Positions 32,648 to 42,061 of a stretch of 64,000 bases of DNA are shown piece by piece. The stretch is from Halanaerobiales bacterium (lineage in GTDB: Bacteria > Bacillota > Halanaerobiia > Halanaerobiales > Halanaerobiaceae), in the NCBI GenBank assembly GCA_016278485.1, contig JADQBT010000014.1, forward strand, positions 62,001 through 126,000, in the 5' to 3' direction. The stretch's first letter is position 1; every line of letters starts with the position of its first letter. The notes beneath the pieces were generated by a model. It did no database searches and had not been told where the DNA came from. It saw only the letters and a list, made by a program, of their open reading frames with translations. Position numbers and translations under genes: made by a program.

Positions 32648-33040
32648 CTATTTAATATTTGTTTTAATAAATTCTACTATCTCGCCTGTGGGTGTACCAG
32701 GTGTAAATAACTCAGCGACACCTTTTTCTTTTAAAACGAGCTGATCAGCTTCTGGTATAATTCCTCCACCAATCACAATTATATCGTCAGCATTTTCTTC
32801 TTTAAGTAATTTCACTACTTCAGAAAACAAATGCAAATGAGCACCTGATAAAGCACTTAATCCTATTACATCTACATCTTCTTGAATAGCTGCTACTACA
32901 ATCTGTTCTGGTGTTTGACGCAGACCAGTATAAACTACTTCCATCCCTGCATCGCGGAGAGCTCTTGCAACTACTTTTGCTCCCCGATCATGTCCATCTA
33001 AGCCTGGTTTTGCTACCAGAACTTTAATTTTCTTTTCCAT
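32648..33040 (-). CDS. mcmB: Methylmalonyl-CoA mutase, B12-binding subunit
   Basis: About 130 residues making only the cobalamin-binding domain. '[18 protein letters not shown]' near residue 9 contains the DxHxxG signature whose histidine ligates cobalt, and '[12 protein letters not shown]' and '[13 protein letters not shown]' build the rest of the cofactor pocket. The catalytic domain is a separate gene just upstream, so this is a split mutase as in archaea and some Firmicutes. ATG at 33040 follows GGAGG by 11 bases; a longer frame from 33085 would overlap the large-subunit gene. Confidence 0.93.
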   Translation of the reverse strand: MEKKIKVLVAKPGLDGHDRGAKVVARALRDAGMEVVYTGLRQTPEQIVVAAIQEDVDVIGLSALSGAHLHLFSEVVKLLKEENADDIIVIGGGIIPEADQLVLKEKGVAELFTPGTPTGEIVEFIKTNIK

Positions 33041-33056
33041 GATCTTCTTCTCCTCC

Positions 33057-34661
33057 CTATAAAGTACTTGCTCTATATTCACCATAAATATCTCTTAATA
33101 TATCAGTAATTTCTCCTAAAGTTGCATAGACTTTAACAGCATTTAAGATATAAGGCATTAGGTTTTCATTCCCCGATTCAGCTGCCGCCTTTAATTCCTG
33201 TAAAGACTTAGTAACTTTTTGATTATCTCTGTTTTCTTTTAACCTTTTTAGTTTCTTGCTTTGTTTTTCTTCTACCGCAGGGTCAACTTTTAAAAGATCA
33301 GCTTCACGTTCGACTTCACTCTGATATTCATTAACCCCGACTACAACTTGTTTGCCTGATTCAACATCTAATTGATATTGGTAGGCAGTATCTTGAATTT
33401 GCTGTTGCACATAACCTGCTTCAATTGCACTCGCCATGCCACCGAGTTCATCTATCCGTTTAATATAATTTTTTACTTCTTTTTCTATTTTATCTGTAAG
33501 TTCTTCAATATAATAAGAGCCTCCCAGTGGGTCAATAGTATCAGCTACGCCACTTTCATGGGCAATAATCTGCTGGGTGCGCAAAGCTATCTGTACAGAC
33601 TTCTCTGTTGGTAGACCAAGTGCTTCATCATAAGAATTTGTATGTAATGATTGGGTTCCGCCAAGAACTGCAGCTAAAGCTTGTAATGCAACTCTGACAA
33701 TATTATTTTCTGGTTGTTGAGCTGTTAATGCTGCTCCTGCAGTCTGTGTATGAAAACGGAGCATCATTGATTTTTTCTTCTTCGCATTAAATCTATTCTT
33801 CATAATATTTGCCCAGAGTCGACGAGCTGCCCTGAATTTGGCTACTTCTTCTAAAATATTCATCTGTGAATTAAAGAAAAACGAGAGTCTTGGCGCAAAT
33901 TTATCAACTTCCAGACCTGCTTTTTCTGCTGCTTCAACATAAGCAATACCATCAGCAAGTGTAAAGGCAAGCTCCTGGACTGCATCTGACCCGGCCTCTC
34001 TAATATGATATCCACTGATAGAAATCGTGTTCCAACGCGGTAAATTTTCTGAACAGTAAGCAAAGGTATCAGTAATTAATTTTAAAGAAGGTGTAGGAGG
34101 AAAGATATAAGTACCTCTCGCAATATATTCTTTTAAAATATCATTCTGAATTGTTCCTGATAACTCTTCTAAGGATACACCTTGTTTTTCTGCAAGTGCC
34201 ACATACATTGCAAGTAATATTGCAGCAGGGGCATTAATTGTCATTGATGTACTCACTTTATTAAGTGGAATTCCAGAAAATAATGTTTCCATATCTTCTA
34301 GTGAATCAATAGCAACTCCAACCTTACCTACCTCTCCTCTGGCCAGACTATGGTCTGAGTCATAACCAATCTGGGTTGGTAAATCAAAAGCTACACTTAG
34401 TCCAGTCTGACCCTGTTCCAGCAAATATTTATATCTCTGATTTGATTCTTCTGCACTACCAAAACCTGCATATTGGCGCATCGTCCAGAGTCTACCTCGA
34501 TACATGGTTGGATATACTCCCCGTGTAAATGGAAATTCGCCGGGCAAAGCTGTTTCATCCAAAAATTCTACATTTTTTTTCTGTTTATAAAGCCTCTTAA
34601 TTATTTCTCCTGTCGAGAGTGTGAATTCCTCTTTTCTCTCATTATATTTACTGTCTTTCAT
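33057..34661 (-). CDS. mcmA: Methylmalonyl-CoA mutase, catalytic large subunit
   Basis: Rearranges succinyl-CoA to (R)-methylmalonyl-CoA by a B12 radical mechanism. The 534-residue protein has the TIM-barrel substrate domain: '[22 protein letters not shown]' (motif near residue 47-68), '[17 protein letters not shown]' near 92 and '[22 protein letters not shown]' (motif near 302). It ends without a B12 domain, which is encoded by the next gene. A GGGAGG site precedes the ATG. Upstream genes encode 2-oxoglutarate:ferredoxin oxidoreductase, whose product is this enzyme's substrate. Confidence 0.95.
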   Translation of the reverse strand: MKDSKYNERKEEFTLSTGEIIKRLYKQKKNVEFLDETALPGEFPFTRGVYPTMYRGRLWTMRQYAGFGSAEESNQRYKYLLEQGQTGLSVAFDLPTQIGYDSDHSLARGEVGKVGVAIDSLEDMETLFSGIPLNKVSTSMTINAPAAILLAMYVALAEKQGVSLEELSGTIQNDILKEYIARGTYIFPPTPSLKLITDTFAYCSENLPRWNTISISGYHIREAGSDAVQELAFTLADGIAYVEAAEKAGLEVDKFAPRLSFFFNSQMNILEEVAKFRAARRLWANIMKNRFNAKKKKSMMLRFHTQTAGAALTAQQPENNIVRVALQALAAVLGGTQSLHTNSYDEALGLPTEKSVQIALRTQQIIAHESGVADTIDPLGGSYYIEELTDKIEKEVKNYIKRIDELGGMASAIEAGYVQQQIQDTAYQYQLDVESGKQVVVGVNEYQSEVEREADLLKVDPAVEEKQSKKLKRLKENRDNQKVTKSLQELKAAAESGNENLMPYILNAVKVYATLGEITDILRDIYGEYRASTL

Positions 34662-34676
34662 TACAATTATCCTCCC

Positions 34677-35216
34677 TTATTCCACAATGAAACGATAACC
34701 AGCTGAAAATGCCTCTAAATTTAATTCAACTGTATCTGTGGGAACTCTTTTTGCAATTACTTTTTCTATTTCTCCTTTATCTATAAAATCAAATAACGCA
34801 GTCATAGCACCAAGCGCAACCATATTTGCAGTTATTATTTTACCGACTTGATCTCTAGCAATCTTAAAAATAGGTATTTTTATAACTTCTTTTGGTAATA
34901 AATCCTTATCTTGGATAAACACTTCCTCATCAATCAATAGACTGCCTGTCTTTTTAAGGTCTGGCAAATACTTTTTTAAAGCAGAATCTGTGAGTGCTAA
35001 TAAAAAGTCTGCTTTAGTTACTTTAGGATAAGCAATTACCTTCTCACTTACTATTACTTCAGCTTTACTGGCACCACCCCTTGCCTCCGGACCATAGGAC
35101 TGAGTTTGAGCTACATTGAATTTATCCGCTTTTGTAATTGCATCAGCTAAAATAATACCAGCCAGAATTGCTCCTTGTCCGCCTGCACCACTTAATCTAA
35201 TTTCATATCTATCCAT
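34677..35216 (-). CDS. korC: 2-oxoacid:ferredoxin oxidoreductase, gamma subunit
   Basis: About 179 residues of the catalytic gamma domain. 'IRLSGAGGQGAILAGIILADAI' (motif near residue 5-26) is the family hallmark and 'QTQSYGPEARGGASKAEVIVS' near 38 forms the CoA-binding region. ATG at 35216 follows AGGTGA and is preferred over an upstream start at 35228; the gene still overlaps korB by eight bases. It is the last of four kor genes and lies 15 bases before the mutase large subunit. Confidence 0.92.
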   Translation of the reverse strand: MDRYEIRLSGAGGQGAILAGIILADAITKADKFNVAQTQSYGPEARGGASKAEVIVSEKVIAYPKVTKADFLLALTDSALKKYLPDLKKTGSLLIDEEVFIQDKDLLPKEVIKIPIFKIARDQVGKIITANMVALGAMTALFDFIDKGEIEKVIAKRVPTDTVELNLEAFSAGYRFIVE

Positions 35217-36042
35217 TCTTTTCTTCACCTGCCTGCACTTGCTTAATTAACGCCAGATATTTATCTGTATATTCTTCTCGCTCTTCTTCCTTCAATAAAC
35301 CTCTAGTTTTCTTAACTTCTTTTTCTGCTGCTGAGAGTTTAGCCCAGGCTTTAACTGGAATATAATTTTCTTTCTGCCATTCCATCATCTCCATCGGTCC
35401 ACCTAAATCATTTTTGCGACCAAATTGAGTATGACAATGTGTGACAGCTTCAATAAATGAAAAACCTTGATGTTTGATACCATTAGTTATTAAATCAATC
35501 AACTCTCTAACATGATAGGAAGTGCTTCTTCCCACATAAGTCGCTCCAGCAGCCATTGCTAGATTAGAAACATCAAATTGTGTATCAATGTTCCCATAAG
35601 GAGCAGTTGTAGCTAGACTTCCTGTTGGAGTTGTGGGAGAGAACTGACCACTTGTCATCCCATAAATACTATTATTATACATTACTGTTGTAATATTAAT
35701 ATTACGACGGCAGGCATGAATTAAATGATTCCCGCCAATGGCAGCACCATCTCCATCCCCAGTAATCACTATTAAATTTAATTCTGGATTTGCCATTTTA
35801 ACACCAGTCGCAAAAGCAAGTGCTCTACCATGAGTAGTGTGTAAAGTATCAAATTTTAAATAACCAGGGGCCCTACCAGAACAGCCGATACCTGAAATTA
35901 CTACTGTTTTATCCTGATCAAGACCGGCTTGGTCAATAGCCCTCACTATAGCACCTGTAATAATACCATGTCCACAACCAGGACACCAAATATGTGGCAA
36001 CTTATTACGCCTATAATATTTATTAATATCTGGATTCGCCAT
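35209..36042 (-). CDS. korB: 2-oxoacid:ferredoxin oxidoreductase, beta subunit
   Basis: A 277-residue thiamine-diphosphate subunit. 'WCPGCGHGIITGAI' near residue 19 holds iron-sulfur cysteines, 'ISGIGCSGRAPGYL' near 49 adds another, and 'TGDGDGAAIGGNHLIHACRRN' (motif near 94) is the TPP site. 'IYGMTSGQFSPTTP' near 125 follows the KorB rather than the pyruvate-enzyme pattern. It overlaps korA by one base. Assignment to 2-oxoglutarate rests on this pattern and on the methylmalonyl-CoA genes downstream. Confidence 0.92.
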   Translation of the reverse strand: MANPDINKYYRRNKLPHIWCPGCGHGIITGAIVRAIDQAGLDQDKTVVISGIGCSGRAPGYLKFDTLHTTHGRALAFATGVKMANPELNLIVITGDGDGAAIGGNHLIHACRRNINITTVMYNNSIYGMTSGQFSPTTPTGSLATTAPYGNIDTQFDVSNLAMAAGATYVGRSTSYHVRELIDLITNGIKHQGFSFIEAVTHCHTQFGRKNDLGGPMEMMEWQKENYIPVKAWAKLSAAEKEVKKTRGLLKEEEREEYTDKYLALIKQVQAGEEKNG

Positions 36043-37178
36043 TAATCTTCCTCCTCGATCATTTCTTTAATAGTAGCTGGTGAAATTAATTGGCCAGCGA
36101 ATCTATTTAATGGTATTACCTCTGCCATTCCACCAGCAGCTCGTGTTACCTCTCTAACATATTGCCCATAATTTAATTCCGGTACTATAATCTTATCAAC
36201 TTTTTGGGCCAGTTCAGCAACCTCTTTTTCTGGAAAAGGCCAGACAGTTTTAATTTGCATAAAACCAACCTTAATTCCATTATTTCTAGCCATCTCAACA
36301 GCGCTCTCTGCAGATCTTGCGACTGAACCGTACGCAAGCACTGCTATTTTTGCATCTGAGAGATATTTTTTCTCAACCAATGTTATTTCATCCCGATAGT
36401 AATCTACTTTATGCATAAGTCTTAACATTAATTTTTCAGCATCTTCTGATTTTCCGCGAGGAAAGCCAGTTTCATCATGGTATAAGCCAGTTGTATGATA
36501 ATGATATCCCTGACCATAATCCGGCATCGGTGGTACGTGATCATGGCCTTTAACTTCATATGGTTTAAAATTGGCTTTATTTCCATCTGGTCTTTTTCTA
36601 TCGATTATTTCTATTGCATCAGCAGCAGGCAATAATACATTTTCTCGCATATGACCAACTACTTCATCTAGCATTAGAATAACAGGTGTCCTTAGCATTT
36701 CAGAAAAATTAAAGGCTTTAATAGTTAAATCAACCGTATTACTTACAGTCGACGGGGCTAATACAACAGCGGGATGATCACCATGTGTACCCCATCTAGT
36801 CTGCATTATATCACCTTGACTAGGAGAAGTTGGCAGACCAGTACTTGGCCCTGTACGACTAACATTTACAACCACACAAGGAGCTTCAATCATTATCCCA
36901 AAACCAAGATTCTCTTGTTTTAATGAAAAACCAGGTCCACTTGTGGCAGTTATTGATTTTAATCCAGCCAAAGAACCACCAATAGTTGCTGCCATAGCAC
37001 CTAATTCATCTTCCATCTGAATAAATTTCCCACCAACTAAGGGAAGTCTCCTCGAAAAACCCTCTGCAATTTCAGATGAAGGTGTTATTGGATATCCAGC
37101 AAAAAATCTGACTCCAGCCAACAGAGCACCTTCAACTACAGCTTCATTTCCCTGTAATAAAACTTTCTCTGTCTTCAT
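36042..37178 (-). CDS. korA: 2-oxoacid:ferredoxin oxidoreductase, alpha subunit
   Basis: A 378-residue alpha subunit. The substrate-binding motif 'FFAGYPITPSSEIAEG' near residue 25, 'QMEDELGAMAATIGGSLAG' near 54 and 'TATSGPGFSLKQENLGFGI' near 77 are typical of KorA. 'SRTGPSTGLPTSPSQGDIM' near 105 favours 2-oxoglutarate or branched-chain acids over pyruvate. The C-terminal domain (from about 275) forms the transketolase-like third domain. It overlaps the ferredoxin subunit gene by four bases. Confidence 0.92.
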   Translation of the reverse strand: MKTEKVLLQGNEAVVEGALLAGVRFFAGYPITPSSEIAEGFSRRLPLVGGKFIQMEDELGAMAATIGGSLAGLKSITATSGPGFSLKQENLGFGIMIEAPCVVVNVSRTGPSTGLPTSPSQGDIMQTRWGTHGDHPAVVLAPSTVSNTVDLTIKAFNFSEMLRTPVILMLDEVVGHMRENVLLPAADAIEIIDRKRPDGNKANFKPYEVKGHDHVPPMPDYGQGYHYHTTGLYHDETGFPRGKSEDAEKLMLRLMHKVDYYRDEITLVEKKYLSDAKIAVLAYGSVARSAESAVEMARNNGIKVGFMQIKTVWPFPEKEVAELAQKVDKIIVPELNYGQYVREVTRAAGGMAEVIPLNRFAGQLISPATIKEMIEEED

Positions 37179-37369
37179 TTTTCCACCACCTTTAAAACAA
37201 AATCAGGACAAATAAGTTCACACATTTCACACCCAATACAATTATCAGGCTTAGTTATTGCTATCTTACCTTCTTTTAGCTCTAAGACATCTACAGGGCA
37301 GCGGTAAATACATATTCCACAACCTTTACACCAATCAGGGGCATCAATCTCAACTTTCTTATTTGGCAT
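37175..37369 (-). CDS. korD: 2-oxoacid:ferredoxin oxidoreductase, ferredoxin-like delta subunit
   Basis: A 64-residue protein with two 4Fe-4S sites, 'CKGCGICIYRCP' and 'CIGCEMCELICP'. It passes electrons from the TPP subunit to free ferredoxin. It is the first gene of the eight-gene kor-mcm-meaB-mce operon. The ATG has a GGAGATGA-type site. An AT-only stretch upstream probably contains the promoter, but no box can be chosen with confidence. Confidence 0.93.
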   Translation of the reverse strand: MPNKKVEIDAPDWCKGCGICIYRCPVDVLELKEGKIAITKPDNCIGCEMCELICPDFVLKVVEK

Positions 37370-37488
37370 CCTATCATCTCCTGAATAAACATAATAAATA
37401 TATATTATCTAAACATATATATATTATTTAAATTCAACAAATATAGTTAATACCCTGCATTAATTATTAGTTCTTATCTTTTTAAGGC

Positions 37489-37513
37489 AAAAAAAAAGCT
37501 GCCATATGGCAGC
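37489..37513 (-). terminator. Rho-independent terminator after the first twin regulator gene
   Basis: GCTGCC (37498-37503), loop ATAT, GGCAGC (37508-37513), followed on the minus strand by nine T. It isolates the regulator gene from the kor operon downstream. Confidence 0.92.
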
Positions 37514-37520
37514 AAAAATC

Positions 37521-38201
37521 TTAGATAACAATTTCACCAGGAAACTCAACCCTTGTCAGATCTGCACTAATATGCAAAAACTCTTCTCCAATCGGTATCT
37601 TGTTCAATAAAACAGTTCTGCGACTGGTTAACAAGTATTCATCAGATTCAAACAAATCTAATAAATTTTGGTCCGGTTCTTTTAAGAATAGATAATTTTT
37701 CATGAATTTTAGGTGATGAATTCCTCTTCTACCTAAAAGATCATAAACATTTTCTAAATCATCAAGACGTTCTTTATTAACATCACTACCAAGATAAGTA
37801 TATAATTCATGTAAACAATATGGTTTATTATTTACATATTGCATCTGATAGACTCGATATGGTTTATCATCAATTTTAAACTTTTCAATAACATCATAAG
37901 AAAATTTATCTATTTTCTCAACAATTACTTCACCACTTGAGAGATGTTGAGAACTATATTCATCACGCAATCTAACTTTTGCCTGTAATTCGGGTGGTGA
38001 ATGTTTTGCTAATCTCTTTTCAATATTCCTTGCATACCGCTCTCTCAGTTTCATCAAAGAAATATTAGCTTCAGATAAAATTGTCCTAACATAACGAGGG
38101 GTCGTTCCCACCTGTTCAGCAATATCACTAATCTTCAGAAACGGATCACTCTGCGCAAAGTTAATAATCTTCTCTTTTTTGGTTAATTCATTAATAGCCA
38201 T
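37521..38201 (-). CDS. Uncharacterised transcriptional regulator, twin 1
   Basis: A 226-residue protein. Residues about 8-55 form a helix-turn-helix ('KISDIAEQVGTTPRYVRTIL' as motif) followed by 'SEANISLMKLRERYARNIEKR', a conserved block shared almost word for word with the next gene upstream. The remainder (about 70-226) is a mixed alpha/beta domain that may resemble the UTRA/chorismate-lyase-like effector fold of GntR/HutC regulators, with 'YRVYQMQYVNNKPYCLHELYTYLG' (motif near 120). That fold call is tentative. It has its own promoter and terminator and lies just upstream of the kor-mcm operon, which it may control. Confidence 0.7.
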   Translation of the reverse strand: MAINELTKKEKIINFAQSDPFLKISDIAEQVGTTPRYVRTILSEANISLMKLRERYARNIEKRLAKHSPPELQAKVRLRDEYSSQHLSSGEVIVEKIDKFSYDVIEKFKIDDKPYRVYQMQYVNNKPYCLHELYTYLGSDVNKERLDDLENVYDLLGRRGIHHLKFMKNYLFLKEPDQNLLDLFESDEYLLTSRRTVLLNKIPIGEEFLHISADLTRVEFPGEIVI

Positions 38202-38257
38202 AGATTATTCCTCCTCAAATTTTTGTTCTATGACTATTATTGACTACCCTTAGTTAT

Positions 38258-38286
38258 TTTATACAGTTTAAACCAAACTAATGTAA
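38258..38286 (-). promoter_or_regulatory. Promoter of twin regulator 1
   Basis: On the minus strand TTACAT (38281-38286), 17 bases, then TATAAA (38258-38263), about 57 bases upstream of the ATG. It overlaps the end of the other twin gene's intergenic region, so the two regulators are separately transcribed or at least separately boosted. Confidence 0.65.
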
Positions 38287-38293
38287 GATTTTT

Positions 38294-39007
38294 TTAACCT
38301 GTGTTACTTTTTTGATTAATAATTAAACCATTTCTAGATGATAGAGAAAAAGTTATGTGTTTTGTATTAAAATAACTCATAAATAACATGGTTACTTCAT
38401 TATCTCTTTCTACCCATTGTTCAGCTCTAAATAAAGGTGAAAGAGGTTGAATTTTCAAAACATTAGCGATCTGACTGGTAGCTAACTCAATATCAAAACA
38501 AATATCTGATAACCAGAGACCATCACCAGTAATTTCTTTACCAACAAGCTTAAAAAGTTCCTCAGGTATCTCTATTTGTTCTTTGTTCTCAACTATATCT
38601 TTATTAATTAAAACTGTACTAATTGACCAGGTTACTTTTTTTATTGCATGTAAAAATGAAATATAATAATAATTATTTTCAATATTACCATGTAATTTAT
38701 TTAAATCATTAGGGTTATTAAATAATAATTCCTGGCATATCTCTATTTGATCATTTCTGGCAAAGGGAGCTTTTAACAGCTGACCCAATAAAAGCCGCTC
38801 ATCTATACTATTATAACGTTTCTCCATTTTTCTGGCATACTCTCTTCTCAACTTCATTAGTGAAAGATTTGCCTCTGACAAGATAGTTCTTACATATCTT
38901 GTTGTTGTGTTTGCTCTTTTTGCCAGCTTATCTATTTTTTGAAATGGGTCACGGCGAGCATCCTCTAGAATCTTCTCCTTTTTAGTTTTCCACTCTAAAT
39001 TACTCAT
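38294..39007 (-). CDS. Uncharacterised transcriptional regulator, twin 2
   Basis: About 237 residues. The N-terminal block 'KIDKLAKRANTTTRYVRTIL' and 'SEANLSLMKLRREYARKMEKR' matches twin 1 closely, while the C-terminal domain differs a lot, so the two have probably come to sense different ligands. The end 'AEQWVERDNEVTMLFMSYFNTKHITF' (motif) is compatible with a UTRA-like strand pattern; this is tentative. The ATG at 39007 is chosen because longer frames run through the hairpin at 39045-39073. The ligand and targets are unknown; neighbours are the opp operon upstream and kor-mcm downstream. Confidence 0.68.
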   Translation of the reverse strand: MSNLEWKTKKEKILEDARRDPFQKIDKLAKRANTTTRYVRTILSEANLSLMKLRREYARKMEKRYNSIDERLLLGQLLKAPFARNDQIEICQELLFNNPNDLNKLHGNIENNYYYISFLHAIKKVTWSISTVLINKDIVENKEQIEIPEELFKLVGKEITGDGLWLSDICFDIELATSQIANVLKIQPLSPLFRAEQWVERDNEVTMLFMSYFNTKHITFSLSSRNGLIINQKSNTG

Positions 39008-39044
39008 TTCTTCAACCCCATTCGTCCCATTCATATTTATAGAA

Positions 39045-39073
39045 GTGATCCTGAATAGGAAATCCAGGATCAC
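39045..39073. terminator. Hairpin after the opp operon
   Basis: GTGATCCTG (39045-39053) and CAGGATCAC (39065-39073) are perfect 9-base arms around 11 bases. It lies 19 bases past the oppF stop. The following T-run is poor, so termination may be partial and the twin-2 regulator could be read through. Confidence 0.65.
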
Positions 39074-39092
39074 AATCTATTTATCAGCCTAA

Positions 39093-40073
39093 TTATTCTT
39101 CCAATAAATGACAGGCTGCAAAATGGCCGTCGCCGTAATCTTTAAATACAGGTTCTTCAATAGAACACTTATCAAATGCTTTTGGACAACGAGGATGGAA
39201 ACGACAGCCAGATGGAGGGTCCACCGGACTAGGCACATCACCCTCAAGAATAATACGATCTTTTTTAGCAGTAGGATCAGCTACTGGAATAGCAGATAAG
39301 AGAGATTGTGTATATGGATGTAATGGATCTTCATACAACTTTTCTTTATCTGTTATTTCAACGATTTTACCAAGATACATAACCGCAACACGATCACTAA
39401 TGTGCTTTACAACACTTAAATCATGTGCAATAAAAAGAAATGTCAGACCAAATTCATTCTGTAGATCCTGCAAAAGATTGATAACCTGGGCCTGGATAGA
39501 AACATCCAGAGCAGATACAGGCTCATCCGCAATTATTAATTTCGGATCAACAGCCAGAGCACGAGCTACACCAATTCTCTGTCTCTGACCACCACTGAAC
39601 TCATGTGGATAGCGGTTCATATATTCTTCACCAAGTCCAACTTTCTCCAGGATATCTTTAACTTTTTCATTTCTTTCTTTTTTATTGCTGACCAATTTGT
39701 GAATATCAAGCGGTTCACCAATAATATCAGCTACCGTCATTCTTGGATTAAGAGAGGCATATGGATCCTGAAAAATAATCTGCATTTCCTTACGAATTCC
39801 TCTTAATTCTTTTTTATCCATCGCCAAAACATCTTTTCCATCAAAAATAACCTCACCAGCTGTAGCTTCAAGTAGACGTAAAATAGTACGTCCAGTTGTA
39901 GATTTACCACAGCCTGATTCACCAACAAGGCCTAATGTTTCACCATTTTTTACTGCAAAAGATATATCATCAACAGCCTTTACATGTCCAACTGTTTTTT
40001 TGAAAACCCCTGCTTTAACAGGGAAGTATTTTTTGAGATTTTTTATTTCTAATAAATTTTCATTCGCTGCCAA
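39093..40073 (-). CDS. oppF: Oligopeptide ABC transporter ATP-binding protein OppF
   Basis: A 326-residue ATPase with Walker A 'GESGCGKST', signature '[15 protein letters not shown]', Walker B '[14 protein letters not shown]' and the oligopeptide-type C-terminal cysteine region '[18 protein letters not shown]', which binds an iron-sulfur cluster in relatives. TTG at 40073 lies five bases after AGGTGA and is preferred over a GTG at 40082 that is part of the ribosome site. It is the last gene of oppABCDF. Confidence 0.93.
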   Translation of the reverse strand: MAANENLLEIKNLKKYFPVKAGVFKKTVGHVKAVDDISFAVKNGETLGLVGESGCGKSTTGRTILRLLEATAGEVIFDGKDVLAMDKKELRGIRKEMQIIFQDPYASLNPRMTVADIIGEPLDIHKLVSNKKERNEKVKDILEKVGLGEEYMNRYPHEFSGGQRQRIGVARALAVDPKLIIADEPVSALDVSIQAQVINLLQDLQNEFGLTFLFIAHDLSVVKHISDRVAVMYLGKIVEITDKEKLYEDPLHPYTQSLLSAIPVADPTAKKDRIILEGDVPSPVDPPSGCRFHPRCPKAFDKCSIEEPVFKDYGDGHFAACHLLEE

Positions 40074-40089
40074 ACTTCTCACCTCCGCA

Positions 40090-41109
40090 CTATTTTATTT
40101 TAGCAGTTTCAGCTCTTTCATTTTTTAATCTTTCAAGTTCTTTATAATGCCAACATCTTACCTGATGCCCTTCTGAAATTGTTTCCAGCTCAGGCTCAAT
40201 TTCTCTACATTTATCTGTGGCAAGTGGACAGCGATTATTATACTTACATCCACTAGGGAAATTAAGAGGACTTGGTACACTACCAGGAATTGCCTCTAAA
40301 CGCTCCACAGTCTGATCTAATTTTGGTATTGAATTCATCAATCCCCAAGTATATGGGTGTTCTGGATCTTTAAAGAGTGTTTCAACATCTGTATACTCAA
40401 CAACTTTACCTGCATACATAACAGCAACTCTATCTGAGACTTCAGCAATAACACCAAGATCATGTGTAATCATCATAATTGCCATACCATAACTTTCTTT
40501 CAGATCATTCATTAACTCAAGTATTTGAGCCTGAATGGTAACATCAAGAGCAGTTGTTGGTTCATCAGCAATCAATAATTGCGGATCACAAGATAATGAC
40601 ATTGCAATCATAACACGTTGTCTCATACCACCACTTAATTGGTGTGGGTATTCATTAACACGCTGTTCTGGAAGTGGGATACCTACTTTCTCCAGCATTT
40701 CAATTGATTGACGTTTTGCCTCTTCTTTATTAACCTTTTTATGCAGCATGATTGCCTCAGAAATCTGATTTCCGATTGTGTAAACCGGATTCAGTGAAGT
40801 CATTGGTTCCTGAAAAATCATTGAAATATCATTACCTCTAATTTTTCTCATTTCTTTTTGAGATAATTTGGTCAGATCAGTCCCTTGAAAATTAATTTCA
40901 CCCTCTACAATTTTTCCAGGGGGAGATTCAACCAACCCCATAATTGAAAGTGAAGTTACACTCTTTCCACAACCAGACTCACCTACAACACCCAGAGTTT
41001 CTCCAGGATTAATTTCAAAATCTACTCCATCAACAGCTTTCACTACTCCTTCTTCAGTAAAGAAGTGAGTCTTCAAACCTTTTACTTGCACAAGTGGTTC
41101 TTTACTCAA
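40090..41109 (-). CDS. oppD: Oligopeptide ABC transporter ATP-binding protein OppD
   Basis: About 339 residues. Walker A '[11 protein letters not shown]', signature '[15 protein letters not shown]', Walker B '[14 protein letters not shown]' and the C-terminal '[18 protein letters not shown]' region are intact. TTG at 41109 follows AGGTGA by five bases; the GTG at 41118 overlaps that site. It forms the transporter's ATPase pair with OppF, seven bases downstream of this gene's stop. Confidence 0.93.
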   Translation of the reverse strand: MSKEPLVQVKGLKTHFFTEEGVVKAVDGVDFEINPGETLGVVGESGCGKSVTSLSIMGLVESPPGKIVEGEINFQGTDLTKLSQKEMRKIRGNDISMIFQEPMTSLNPVYTIGNQISEAIMLHKKVNKEEAKRQSIEMLEKVGIPLPEQRVNEYPHQLSGGMRQRVMIAMSLSCDPQLLIADEPTTALDVTIQAQILELMNDLKESYGMAIMMITHDLGVIAEVSDRVAVMYAGKVVEYTDVETLFKDPEHPYTWGLMNSIPKLDQTVERLEAIPGSVPSPLNFPSGCKYNNRCPLATDKCREIEPELETISEGHQVRCWHYKELERLKNERAETAKIK

Positions 41110-41170
41110 AAAATTCACCTACCCTCTACTAGTTTTGCGAACCATTATTGTTTAATTATTGTTTAAACAT

Positions 41171-42055
41171 TTAGCTATTATCTTGCAATTTAGGATCTAA
41201 AATATCACGGAAAGCATCACCAAGTAAGTTCCAGGAAAGACTGAAAAGCATAATAGCTGAACCTGGAATTATAACTGTATACCAGTACTTAAGTGCTGAA
41301 TCTCCGCCACCTAAAATCCAATCTCTTGCAAATGAAATCATCTGTCCCCAGTCAGCATAACCTTCTGGAGCTCCGACACCAAGAAAACTTAGAGCTGCCG
41401 CGGTAATTACCATAGATCCCATCCGCATAAAAGCCTGAATTAAAACAGGAAAAATACAATTTGCTAAAATATGTTTAAAGATTATCCGGCCATCATTTGC
41501 TCCTAAGGCAACTGAAGCCTGGACAAACTCTTCATTTTTTATTTCCAGCACCTGTGAACGCATAAGTCGCGCCGTACCCATCCAACCAAAAACCACCAAA
41601 GCTATCATAACATTATTTAAACCTTTACCCAAAATAGTTGTCATAACCATGGCAGCCACTAAAAATGGTATTGACATAAATACATCAGTAATACGCATAA
41701 ATATTTCATCAATTAAACCACCATAATAAGCTGAGATAGTTCCGACACTAATCCCTATAAAAGAACTAATACCTACAACTATAAAACCAATTCTAAAGGC
41801 TGTTCTGGTTCCCCAGATCATTCCATAAAAAATATCATAGGAACCCTGTGAAGTTCCAAAAGGATATCCTTCACGCGGAGGCTGTGGCTCCATAGTCCAG
41901 CCAGCCCGAGGTATTTGATATACTTCATCAGCATCTGCTGGTGGAGCAATTACTGGTGCCAGGATAGCAACCAGTAGAAAAAAAGCAATTATTATTAGTC
42001 CAATTAGAGAAAGCTTGTTTTTAAATAAACGCGCTATGATCTCATTCCATTCCAC
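41171..42055 (-). CDS. oppC: Oligopeptide ABC transporter permease OppC
   Basis: A 294-residue permease. An N-terminal helix ('LSLIGLIIIAFFLLVAIL') and five more helices are seen, with the EAA loop 'EFVQASVALGANDGRIIFKHILAN' (motif near residue 180). It follows oppB by six bases. The family imports oligopeptides or, in some members, nickel or sugars; the binding protein here looks like a peptide binder. Confidence 0.93.
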   Translation of the reverse strand: MEWNEIIARLFKNKLSLIGLIIIAFFLLVAILAPVIAPPADADEVYQIPRAGWTMEPQPPREGYPFGTSQGSYDIFYGMIWGTRTAFRIGFIVVGISSFIGISVGTISAYYGGLIDEIFMRITDVFMSIPFLVAAMVMTTILGKGLNNVMIALVVFGWMGTARLMRSQVLEIKNEEFVQASVALGANDGRIIFKHILANCIFPVLIQAFMRMGSMVITAAALSFLGVGAPEGYADWGQMISFARDWILGGGDSALKYWYTVIIPGSAIMLFSLSWNLLGDAFRDILDPKLQDNS

Positions 42056-42061
42056 TCACCA

